Shown here piece by piece: positions 1 to 7,448 of a stretch of DNA of 7,649 bases (the first letter of the stretch is position 1; the number at the start of each line of letters is the position of its first letter). Below the pieces are notes generated by a model. The model ran no database searches. It was not told the DNA's origin and saw nothing but the letters and a program-made list of their open reading frames with translations. Source of the DNA: Bacilli bacterium (GTDB lineage Bacteria > Bacillota_I > Bacilli_A > RF39 > UBA660). The DNA is taken from NCBI GenBank assembly GCA_028708945.1, contig JAQVXV010000027.1, positions 1,828 through 9,476 of the forward strand, read 5' to 3'. The translations under genes and the position numbers were made by a program.

Positions 1-17
1 ACTTTACTTACATTCCT

Positions 18-728
18 TTAACTTAACTCAAATAATTTCGCAGCTTCTACTTCACTTAAAACGTTATCTTTATCTTCATTTTTAATTTCTTCTATAATAT
101 TATCAACGTCTTCTTGTAGTTTGCTTGAAATTAACTCCTCTAACTTTATCCCTCTTAAACTAAATAATACTTCAGGGTTTTTATCAAGAAGTGCCCCAAG
201 TCCATATAAAGTACATGATACATGTTTACATAAATAAGCATAATCAGGACAAGAACACGAAAAACTAATTTCATTTTCTGGTTTAGGAAAAAGTTCACTT
301 TCTAAAAATTTACTTCCTAATTCTTTAGGGAAGTTTCCACTTAATAAGTCTTCAATATTTTCTATATTTTGTAATAAACTATCTTTTAAATTTTGAATTG
401 TTTCACTCGATACTTTATCAAATGCAATTATTACTTCATATGGCTTAATACGGCTACCTTGAATTAAAGCATATATTTTGTTATCAAGTGCTTTAAAGTC
501 AATTATGAAACCATTACTCACATATGATCTACCTCTATCAATTCGATTATCGTAATCAGCATATTTTTTTAAATATCCACACCAAGCTTTACCCCACCAA
601 TTTTTAGCTATAGTTCTTCCTTCAATTACTATCGGGTTAATTTCCCCTTTTTTAGATAATTTGTTTTTATTTGCTTCCGCTTTATCTTTTATTTCTGATA
701 TAGGTGTATGTTTATAATAACCTCTCAT
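18..728 (-). CDS. SWIM zinc-finger family protein
   Basis: This 236-residue protein carries a SWIM zinc finger: C158-x-C160-x6-C167-x-H169, the CxCxnCxH pattern of the family. Its N-terminal half has the Trp-rich block common in bacterial SWIM proteins (NWWGKAW at 43-49, then RGRSYV at 65-70). SWIM fingers are thought to bind DNA or protein, and bacterial SWIM proteins are often encoded beside SNF2 ATPases, as here. The ATG lies 2 nt after the SNF2 stop codon, with a GGAGAG Shine-Dalgarno site (735-740, 6-nt spacing) inside the end of the SNF2 gene. The two are therefore co-transcribed and probably translationally coupled. I infer a role as DNA- or partner-binding subunit of the SNF2 motor. 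The C-terminal 50 residues are acidic and helical. No catalytic domain is visible, and the gene looks complete. Confidence 0.9.
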   Translation of the reverse strand: MRGYYKHTPISEIKDKAEANKNKLSKKGEINPIVIEGRTIAKNWWGKAWCGYLKKYADYDNRIDRGRSYVSNGFIIDFKALDNKIYALIQGSRIKPYEVIIAFDKVSSETIQNLKDSLLQNIENIEDLLSGNFPKELGSKFLESELFPKPENEISFSCSCPDYAYLCKHVSCTLYGLGALLDKNPEVLFSLRGIKLEELISSKLQEDVDNIIEEIKNEDKDNVLSEVEAAKLFELS

Positions 729-730
729 AT

Positions 731-3307
731 TTATCTCTCCAATCTAAATAAATCTATTATAGCAGATTTACTCATATTTCCAATCCATTCTTCGCCTGCT
801 GTTATTACTTCGTTTGTCATCTTGGTTTTATTTTCTAACATTTCATCAATCTTCTCTTCAATAGTACCTCCAGTTATGAACTTATAAACGTTTACCTTTT
901 TATTTTGCCCTATTCTATATGCTCTGTCAGTTGCTTGATTCTCAACTGCTGGATTCCACCATCTATCAAAGTGAATCACATGGTTAGCGGAGGTTAAATT
1001 TAAGCCAACACCTCCAGCTTTTAAGGATAGAATCATGTATTTTATTTCAATATCATTATTAAATGAATCTACATATTCTCCTCTTTTTTTAACACTAGTT
1101 GAGCCATCTATTTTTAATCCCTTACCAAAGATCTCTTTTAAATTTTTATCAATATATGGAATTATCTCTTTAAATTGAGTGAATATTAAAACTTTTTCGC
1201 CTTTAGATTTAATAGTGTTGCATATTTCACTTAACATCATAAACTTACCGCTATCTTTCAAATTATAATCTTCATTATCTAAAAATTGTGCTGGATGATT
1301 ACATATTTGTTTAAATTTAATAAATGACGGTAAGATTATCCTATTCATATTTTTCACTTCAGGATTTAATACCATTGTAGTTAAATCATTTACTAAACTT
1401 TCATATAAAACTCTTTGTTTCTCTGTTAATGCGATATATTTTTTCATTTCTAACTTATCAGGTAAATCATTAATTATCTTTTTATCTGTTTTTAATCTTC
1501 TTAATATAAATGGACTTATAATATTTTTAAGTTTGCCCATATCTTCATTTTCTTTTAAATTACTAATTAGCTTTTTAAACTCACTAGGGGTCCCAAGCAA
1601 TCCAGGATTTAAAAAATCAAATATACTAAATAAATCAGATAGTCTATTTTCAATTGGAGTCCCAGTTAATGCTATTTTATATTTACTTTTTATTTTCCTA
1701 ACATTAACAGACTGTTTAGTATTACTGTTTTTGATATTTTGGGCCTCATCTATAATTACGTTATCAAATGTTTCTTTCAAAATAAAATCATATTTTGAAA
1801 TCAGATTATAAGTTGTAATATATATTTCATTATCCTTAGTATTATCTTTTTCAAAAAAAGGATGTAATATATTTACGTTAATGTTTGGTAGAAATTTATT
1901 AAACTCTTTAATCCAATTTGTAATTAATGAAGCAGGAACAATTAATAAAGTTTTTTCTTCTAATCTGTTTGATAAAAATGCTAATATTTGAATAGTTTTT
2001 CCAAGTCCCATATCATCAGCTAAGCATGAACCTAATTTTAACTGTTTCATATATTCAAGCCAATTTAAACCGTTTTGTTGATATAATCTTAAATTAGCTT
2101 TAAAGTTTTTAGCTGGAATCGTTTGTTCTTTTATTTTTTCAGGGAATATCAAATCATTTAAGACATTATCTAAATATTCTCCATTTGTTATTTCAATTAA
2201 GCCTTTATGCTCAGCAGTTATAAGTTTGTCCGGATTTAATTCAAGCCTCAAGGCATCAATTATTGTTAAATCATCTACGTTAATTTTATCTTTTGCTTCT
2301 TCTAAAGCTTTTATAACTTGATTAAGTTTGTCGTGGTTTACTTCTACCCATTTACCCTTTATAAAAGCTAAGCCTTCGGTTTTTTCCAGCAGTGCTTTTA
2401 CTTCTTTTAAAGTTAATTTTACTTCTCCAATGTTGATAAATGAATTAATATTAAGTAAATCTATTATATTAATTCCCTCTACTCCACCAACATTAATAGA
2501 AGCTTTAACTTTTCGATTATTTTTCTTCCAAAAGTCAGGAATTCTACATAAAATCCCACATTCTTCATATATTTCTATCTCTTTTAAAAAAGTAAAAGCA
2601 TCTTCAGCAGTTAATTTAAGAGGTAAATAAACACTTTTGTTATCTACCATATCTTTAATAAAATCACTCTTTTTACTCGCTTTACTAATAGTAGATAATA
2701 AATTAAGTAATGCCTTATTATCATCTCTATATTCAATCATGGCTTGTTTTAAAGGTAGTATTCTTTTTTCTTCACTCTGATACGTTGCCATAAAAGCAAA
2801 GGGATAATTATCATCCTTACTTATTATTAAATTAAAGATTATTCTTCCTAATTCAGTATGGTGATAATTATAATGTTTAAATAAATTATCTATTGATTTA
2901 TATTTTTTTAATAATGAGTTTATTTCTAAATTAAACTCATTTATAACATTATTTATAAATTCTTGAGTTAAGTATTCATTTCCTAACACTAAATATTTAC
3001 TGGATAATATATTTTCAATCTCTTCTTTCGCTAAAACAATATTAGTTTGATCCGTTTTAGCACTATTTATTGTTTTAGATAGTTGGTTTATATAAAATTT
3101 AGCAATATTAATATAAAACAATAGTGAATCTGAAAAGATAGTTTTATTTCTTGTCAATACTATTTCTAATAATGATTTATATTTATTAGTTTTAAAATCT
3201 TTATATAATTGTTCTTCTTGTTTTATTCGAGTTTCACTTAATGAAACATCGTTTTCAAAATCTAAATAAAAATTATTTGCTATTTGAACAATAATTAATT
3301 CTTTCAT
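731..3307 (-). CDS. SNF2-family DEAD/DEAH-box helicase (ATP-dependent DNA translocase)
   Basis: This 858-residue protein has a complete Swi2/Snf2 motor in its C-terminal half: LRLYQQNGLNWL at 406-417, Walker A DDMGLGKT (431-438), motif Ia LLIVPASLITNW (454-465), Walker B DEAQ (520-523), motif III LTGTPIENR (547-555), SPFILRRLK (598-606), KVLIFTQF (705-712), motif V SLKAGGVGLNL from 761, and motif VI QATDRAYRIGQ (791-801). All expected catalytic residues are present. The N-terminal 400 residues are family-specific. The part around 270-340 resembles the bacterial SNF2-associated domain (DUF3670/SNF2_assoc type), though this assignment is from memory. The family uses ATP to move along double-stranded DNA and displace bound proteins; strand separation is not expected. 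The ATG is supported by GAGG (3316-3319, 8-nt spacing). It is the first gene of an operon with the SWIM protein. The cellular target cannot be read from the sequence. Confidence 0.95.
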   Translation of the reverse strand: MKELIIVQIANNFYLDFENDVSLSETRIKQEEQLYKDFKTNKYKSLLEIVLTRNKTIFSDSLLFYINIAKFYINQLSKTINSAKTDQTNIVLAKEEIENILSSKYLVLGNEYLTQEFINNVINEFNLEINSLLKKYKSIDNLFKHYNYHHTELGRIIFNLIISKDDNYPFAFMATYQSEEKRILPLKQAMIEYRDDNKALLNLLSTISKASKKSDFIKDMVDNKSVYLPLKLTAEDAFTFLKEIEIYEECGILCRIPDFWKKNNRKVKASINVGGVEGINIIDLLNINSFINIGEVKLTLKEVKALLEKTEGLAFIKGKWVEVNHDKLNQVIKALEEAKDKINVDDLTIIDALRLELNPDKLITAEHKGLIEITNGEYLDNVLNDLIFPEKIKEQTIPAKNFKANLRLYQQNGLNWLEYMKQLKLGSCLADDMGLGKTIQILAFLSNRLEEKTLLIVPASLITNWIKEFNKFLPNINVNILHPFFEKDNTKDNEIYITTYNLISKYDFILKETFDNVIIDEAQNIKNSNTKQSVNVRKIKSKYKIALTGTPIENRLSDLFSIFDFLNPGLLGTPSEFKKLISNLKENEDMGKLKNIISPFILRRLKTDKKIINDLPDKLEMKKYIALTEKQRVLYESLVNDLTTMVLNPEVKNMNRIILPSFIKFKQICNHPAQFLDNEDYNLKDSGKFMMLSEICNTIKSKGEKVLIFTQFKEIIPYIDKNLKEIFGKGLKIDGSTSVKKRGEYVDSFNNDIEIKYMILSLKAGGVGLNLTSANHVIHFDRWWNPAVENQATDRAYRIGQNKKVNVYKFITGGTIEEKIDEMLENKTKMTNEVITAGEEWIGNMSKSAIIDLFRLER

Positions 3308-3329
3308 TATAAAAACCTCGTTTAAGAGT

Positions 3330-3359
3330 ATTATAATACATTTTTATATATATTGTATA
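3330..3359 (-). promoter_or_regulatory. Sigma-A type promoter of the SNF2-SWIM operon
   Basis: On the minus strand a perfect -10 box TATAAT (3330-3335) is preceded after 18 bp by TATACA (3354-3359), which matches four of six bases of the -35 consensus. Transcription would begin near 3323, giving a leader of about 16 nt that contains the GAGG ribosome binding site. The flanks are extremely AT-rich, so other TATAAT-like strings occur by chance. Position relative to the gene is the best support. Confidence 0.5.
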
Positions 3360-3674
3360 TTTTATACCGTTTTTTATTGAAATTTTTAAATTAATAAACC
3401 GGCATGGCAAAACTATACTATCATATTTAATATTAAATTTAGCATTACCTGCAGTATATAAGTGAGTATCAGTTTTTAGTTATTGAAAATCCCATTCTCT
3501 CGGTGTTAATAAACTTCGTAATATAAAAATTTGGTACTTCCACCTTTAGCTTTTTAAAATGGATATTTTTGTTTGTTTTTTCTAAAGTATTGCTGATAGA
3601 CTAATCTCTAAGTTTAAAAAGCCAGCTATGTAATTTTTTGTATATTGTACTCATGCAAGTATAATACATCTCGC

Positions 3675-3733
3675 ACTGTGGATTTGTTTCATTTTTATAC
3701 AGCTTGACTGTTCAAGGAGACACCTTCCACAGT
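3675..3733. repeat. Nested inverted repeats just downstream of abiEii
   Basis: ACTGTGGA (3675-3682) and TCCACAGT (3726-3733) are perfect 8-bp inverted repeats separated by 43 bp. Between them lies a second hairpin, CTTGA-ctgt-TCAAG (3703-3716). The structure begins 1 bp after the abiEii stop codon. No T-run follows on the minus strand, so it is not a standard terminator. It could stabilise or process the 3' end of the abiE mRNA, or be a scar of an insertion. Function is unknown. Confidence 0.45.
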
Positions 3734-3734
3734 T

Positions 3735-4454
3735 TCAATCTGGGACAGCTTCTTGTTGGTAACTTTTTTGAAACTCGGCTGGTCCAAGTTGTTCTATTTC
3801 CTGTTTAATAGTATTTAACTTACTCATAAAATCAATTTCAGAAAATTTAAAGTTAACAAACATATATAGATCATAATAATCTTTCATTCTAGTATTAATA
3901 ATACCACGAGATATAATAGCCTCAAATTTTTCAGCTATTATTGTTTCATTATTATAAGATAAAACTTCGATCTTTTCTTTTTCTAATATAGTGGTATAAA
4001 CAAAGTTGATTTCCTTATAAGTTATAGTGTCACCAGTAGCAACATCGATAGAAATATAATCCCATATTTTATCCATTTTAACTTTTAACATAACATTGTA
4101 TCCGCTATACTCATCTTCTAGTCTAATTTCTTCTATATTTGCTATTTCAAAACTACAGTTATCTTCAATTGATATATTAATAATATCTTCTATCATATCC
4201 TTTAATGATTCCTTATTTAATTGCATTCCTTTAATTGTAGTATCAATATCAACTGTACTTCGTAAATTAATATCAAATATTGCAGCGATTAAAAAACCAC
4301 CTTTTAATATAAAATTCTTATTATATTTAGATTTAGAAATTCTCATTAATAATCTTTCAAACATAACCATTTTTCTTAATGCTTCGCGAGATATATTGGT
4401 TTCTCTAGCTATATTTTTTAATTTTGCTTTTAAACTATCTGAACTAGTTATCAT
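3735..4454 (-). CDS. abiEii: AbiEii/AbiGii-type nucleotidyltransferase toxin (type IV toxin-antitoxin, abortive infection)
   Basis: This 239-residue protein belongs to the AbiEii/AbiGii (DUF1814) nucleotidyltransferase-like toxin family. Visible family motifs are FILKGG (48-53), RSTVDIDTT (65-73) with the D69-x-D71 metal-binding pair, SIDVATGD (135-142), AEKFEAI (174-180) and RMKDYYDLY (189-197). Family knowledge: the toxin transfers nucleotides to a cellular target (tRNA acceptor ends in studied homologues), stopping growth, and is countered by AbiEi without a stable protein complex. The ATG overlaps the antitoxin stop as ATGA, so expression is coupled. Only about 42 residues follow the DYYDLY motif, whereas homologues as I recall them continue for about 80. 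The last 15 residues look atypical, so the C-terminus is probably truncated or replaced. Catalytic motifs are intact; activity is uncertain. Confidence 0.88.
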   Translation of the reverse strand: MITSSDSLKAKLKNIARETNISREALRKMVMFERLLMRISKSKYNKNFILKGGFLIAAIFDINLRSTVDIDTTIKGMQLNKESLKDMIEDIINISIEDNCSFEIANIEEIRLEDEYSGYNVMLKVKMDKIWDYISIDVATGDTITYKEINFVYTTILEKEKIEVLSYNNETIIAEKFEAIISRGIINTRMKDYYDLYMFVNFKFSEIDFMSKLNTIKQEIEQLGPAEFQKSYQQEAVPD

Positions 4455-5044
4455 GATAGCACCTCAAAAGTATTTAATACTTCTTGCTCAATTCCTAATT
4501 TTTTAGCATAATCAAATAATTTTATTTGATCTTTATTAGTTTTATTATAATAGCCTCTAATTGCTTTATTAAATAATTCCAGTTCAATATATTTTTTATT
4601 TCTAATAATATCACAAATAGATCTTTCTAAATCATAAATTTTCATTAAATTTCCATAAGGTGATTTTACATAAATCATTCCTAAATCAATGAATTCTTTT
4701 TTGATGCGAAATAAATTAATATCTTTTTTATCTTGCAAAGAACCACGGTATTCATTAGTAACAGTAATATCAATAATATGTGGGATTCTATCACTTAAAT
4801 TATGGAATCTTAATGCTGTCATGTGTGAAAAAATCATCTTTTTGCTCTTTTTTTGTAAAATAAAATAAATATCTTTTGGTTCTTCCGGAAGAATATAAAT
4901 ACCACGATCTACTCTTTCAATTTTACCTTTTTTTACTAGGTAACCTAAAAATTGTCTTTTGATTCCGTTTTCTTCTACCATACTAGTAGTAATATAACCG
5001 TTATTATCTTTTGCTAGTTTTAAAATTTGTTCTTCATTATTCAT
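4451..5044 (-). CDS. abiEi: AbiEi-type antitoxin and transcriptional repressor (type IV toxin-antitoxin)
   Basis: The protein has 197 residues from the chosen ATG. An N-terminal winged-helix domain (about residues 1-55, ending near the conserved RGIYILPEE) is followed by the AbiEi core: SHMTALRFHNLSDRIP (about 73-88) and KIYDLERSICDIIRNKK (about 135-151), both family hallmarks. Family knowledge: AbiEi represses its own operon by binding inverted repeats at the promoter and counteracts the AbiEii toxin. A GTG six codons upstream (5060-5062) would also be in frame. It falls at the predicted transcription start and has no ribosome site, whereas the ATG has AAAGGA at 5054-5059 (9-nt spacing), so the ATG is preferred. 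The gene is first in the operon and overlaps abiEii by 4 bp. It looks complete. Confidence 0.9.
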   Translation of the reverse strand: MNNEEQILKLAKDNNGYITTSMVEENGIKRQFLGYLVKKGKIERVDRGIYILPEEPKDIYFILQKKSKKMIFSHMTALRFHNLSDRIPHIIDITVTNEYRGSLQDKKDINLFRIKKEFIDLGMIYVKSPYGNLMKIYDLERSICDIIRNKKYIELELFNKAIRGYYNKTNKDQIKLFDYAKKLGIEQEVLNTFEVLS

Positions 5045-5050
5045 TCCTTC

Positions 5051-5098
5051 ATTTCCTTTCACTACTAAATTATAACATAATAAGTAGTAAAAGGAAAT
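5051..5098. promoter_or_regulatory. Candidate AbiEi operator: 16-bp inverted repeat flanking the abiE -10 box
   Basis: The left arm ATTTCCTTTCACTACT (5051-5066) and right arm AGTAGTAAAAGGAAAT (5083-5098) are reverse complements at 15 of 16 positions; the only mismatch pairs 5060 with 5089. The spacer is 16 bp and holds the TATAAT box. Arm centres are 32 bp apart, close to three helical turns, so both arms present the same face. The right arm covers the -35 region; the left arm covers the transcription start and the AAAGGA ribosome site. Studied AbiEi proteins bind paired inverted repeats in their own promoter, so this is inferred to be the autorepression operator. Confidence 0.75.
5069..5097 (-). 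promoter_or_regulatory. Promoter of the abiEi-abiEii operon
   Basis: On the minus strand a perfect TATAAT (5069-5074) sits 17 bp from TTTCCT (5092-5097), a poor -35 match (three of six). The predicted start of transcription is near 5062, leaving a leader of about 18 nt before the ATG at 5044. The box lies in the spacer of the large inverted repeat described separately, as expected for an autorepressed promoter. Confidence 0.6.
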
Positions 5099-5170
5099 TA
5101 GTTTGATTAATTCTTTGATATTATGCTATATTAACACATAGTTTAATTTAAAGATAATATTTTATTAACC

Positions 5171-5918
5171 TTAAACTAGAAAAATCTCGGGATAATATTT
5201 AGCTCGTATTATTAATGACGAAATTCTGTGATTAAACATCTTTTCTAATTTAAATAACATACCAGCGATTCCACATTTATAAAGATTCATCAAATAGCAA
5301 ATGTTCTCATAGTCAAAACAATAGAACCCTTTAAAATGTTGGTCATAATCATCTCTAAATTTTAGATTCCCATTCTTTATCAGATTTATCAAATTTTTTA
5401 CCTGTTATTATTGGAAACCAATCATTAATTTTCTTTTCAAAAGACACTTTGTTTTCTTTATTATCAATTAATATGTCTTTTTTGTTTAAAAAATTAAAAT
5501 CTGCTGCTGCTATCCTTATTGAATGTTCAATTGCACTAATCCCTTTATTAACCGCTGAAATAAAATCTGAAATATCACTGTTTTCAGTAGAACGATTAAA
5601 GCAATTATAAGAATCATAAAATATCCCATCTAAAGAGTTTATTGCAATTTCAACAGCTCTTTTTTCAACATCTTTATTTAATATTTCTGTTGAAGCAATA
5701 ATTTTATCTCCTATAAGTCTAACCACATTAAATCCTCCCTTAGTTTTCCATTTAGGATTGTAATCCAGTATGTTTTCTAAAACGCAATATTTTGAAAAAT
5801 CTCTTGCTTCTTTAGCATAATCTTCAATAGTTTTATCACTATTATAATTAAAGTGACTTATTAATATTTTCTTGTTAATTGGAATATTGTAATTTTTAAT
5901 AAAGTCCATTGATTCCAT
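5171..5918 (-). pseudogene. Unrecognised protein gene broken by a one-base frameshift
   Basis: Two overlapping frames together form one protein of about 249 residues. The first runs from 5918 to a TAG at 5355-5357. The second is read from about 5363 to TAA at 5171-5173. Removing one base from the A3T4 tract (plus-strand 5357-5363) joins KSDKEWESK to FRDDYDQHFKGFYCF without a break, so this is an insertion or a sequencing error. I do not recognise the family. The middle is helical (KGISAIEHSIRIAAADFNFL), and the end is rich in aromatic residues with FNHRISSLIIRAKYYPEI. No signal peptide, membrane segment or known catalytic motif is visible. The first ATG overlaps the recombinase frame by 58 bp and has no clear ribosome site (a second ATG is at 5909), so the 5' end may be lost. 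It sits between AbiE and the recombinase, a place typical of cargo genes. Confidence 0.6.
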
Positions 5919-6478
5919 AGTTTTTCTACTTTTACTATATATGATATTTCTCTTAATTTTTCATTTTGAACATCATAGGAATATTTTGTTATATCAAATG
6001 ATTCTTTTATTTTAATATCTTTTCTTCTAATTAGTTCTAATCCTTCAGTTATATTATTAATATCATTATTTATTTCTGCTATTTTTAAATCTTGTTTATC
6101 TTTTGTTAGTGTCCCTTCAATATATAGTTCTATTACCTTTGATTTCTTCTCATTAAGTTTTTGTTTTTGATTGACAAGCATTTCTTCTTTATCAGTTGGA
6201 GTAACATTACTTTTCACTGGTAAATAACTTATCAGTTTTTCCATAAAGAAGTCTAGCATTTGATTTAATTCTTTTAAGAAATGAGTTTCAAGATTAATTT
6301 CACTAATACTTATTCTAGGTTTTGAGCAAGGACATCTATAATAATTATATCTTTGATCACCATGAGCACTTTTTCCTGAAGTACAACTCATAATTCTTTC
6401 ACAATTTGGACATTTTATTTTTTGTAAAAAGATGTATGTTCTAGTTCTTTTATAATATCTTCTGTTTTTTTCATATTG
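5861..6478 (-). pseudogene. C-terminal half of the large serine recombinase, cut off by an in-frame TAG
   Basis: This segment continues the recombinase reading frame directly after the TAG at 6479-6481. It begins with residues QYEKNRRYYKRTRTYIFLQK and then a zinc ribbon: CPNC (C286 and C289 in read-through numbering) paired with RCPC (C312 and C314). A long charged coiled-coil region follows, with LNEKKSKVIELYIEGTLTK near its centre. Zinc ribbon plus coiled coil is the standard C-terminal DNA-recognition and synapsis-control part of large serine recombinases. An internal ATG at 6391 could give a 176-residue product, but it would start inside the zinc ribbon and lacks the first Cys pair. The final 20 or so residues overlap the next gene in another frame and do not look like the usual end of the family. 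Confidence 0.8.
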
Positions 6479-7291
<813 letters not shown>

Positions 7292-7350
7292 TTATATGTA
7301 ACATTATCTAAATTAATGTTTTTCATTTTCTTATTACCGTGGGAAGACAC

Positions 7351-7448
7351 TTTGATAATACCTTTTTAGTCCCCTTAATAATACTAGGTCAGAATACCTT
7401 TTTATCACCCTTAATAATACCTATCTTAAATCTTTGATAATATCTTTT
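7351..7448. repeat. Block of short direct repeats upstream of the recombinase
   Basis: Two 29-bp direct repeats (7357-7385 and 7393-7421) match at about 25 of 29 positions with a 36-bp period. Within and around them, the decamer TTRATAATAY recurs at 7352, 7375, 7411 and 7434, with offsets 23, 36 and 23 bp. The outer copies extend to 16 bp (7351-7366 against 7433-7448, 15 of 16). The last copy lies inside the end of the neighbouring partial gene. Such spaced repeats usually bind a dedicated protein: a recombinase or regulator, a replication initiator, or a transposase at IS21-type ends, which are known to carry multiple repeats. Confidence 0.6.

Larger units (their letters stand above)
3308..3734. 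other. 427-bp intergenic gap between the AbiE and SNF2-SWIM operons
   Basis: I see no convincing gene here. The left 50 bp holds the SNF2 promoter. The rest has no open frame with a start and ribosome site, and no tRNA-like or rRNA-like sequence. The part nearest the AbiEii stop (about 3665-3780) looks less AT-rich than its surroundings and contains nested inverted repeats. There is no clear intrinsic terminator with a T-run for the AbiE transcript. The segment may be the remains of deleted sequence. Confidence 0.5.

Noticed and set aside
1533..1811. Plus-strand open frame of 92 codons
   Set aside because: It lies antisense inside the SNF2 motor domain, whose motifs are fully accounted for on the minus strand; a shadow of an AT-rich gene.
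2328..2630. Plus-strand open frame of 100 codons
   Set aside because: Antisense to the N-terminal part of the SNF2 gene, low-complexity Ser/Phe-rich translation, no ribosome site; a shadow frame.
3273..3479. Minus-strand open stretch of 68 codons (contains TDTHLYTAGNAKFNIKYDSI), in frame with further open sequence upstream of a TAA
   Set aside because: It has no usable start codon, spans the SNF2 promoter and ribosome site, and runs into the SNF2 gene in the wrong frame. It could be a decayed coding remnant but cannot be distinguished from chance.
3695..3790. Alternative frame that would extend AbiEii to a stop at 3695-3697 by a one-base shift
   Set aside because: The resulting tail does not resemble the family end as I recall it, so there is no evidence for a frameshift rather than a truncation.
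4096..4506. Plus-strand open frame of 136 codons with hydrophobic, membrane-like translation
   Set aside because: Antisense to abiEii and the end of abiEi; the Ile/Leu/Ser-rich translation is what an AT-rich complement produces, and the minus-strand motifs are clear.
5045..5062. GTG start giving AbiEi six extra residues
   Set aside because: The GTG is at the predicted transcription start, has no ribosome site, and lies partly within the operator arm; the ATG at 5044 has AAAGGA at a usable distance.
5099..5170. AT-rich spacer between the unknown gene and abiEi as a terminator or RNA gene
   Set aside because: Only a 4-bp stem (CTAT/ATAG) is visible, with no GC-rich hairpin or clean T-run.
7351..7448. 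CRISPR array
   Set aside because: The repeat unit is imperfect, there are only two full copies, and the spacing between decamers alternates between 23 and 36 bp without unique spacers of equal length; no cas genes are present.
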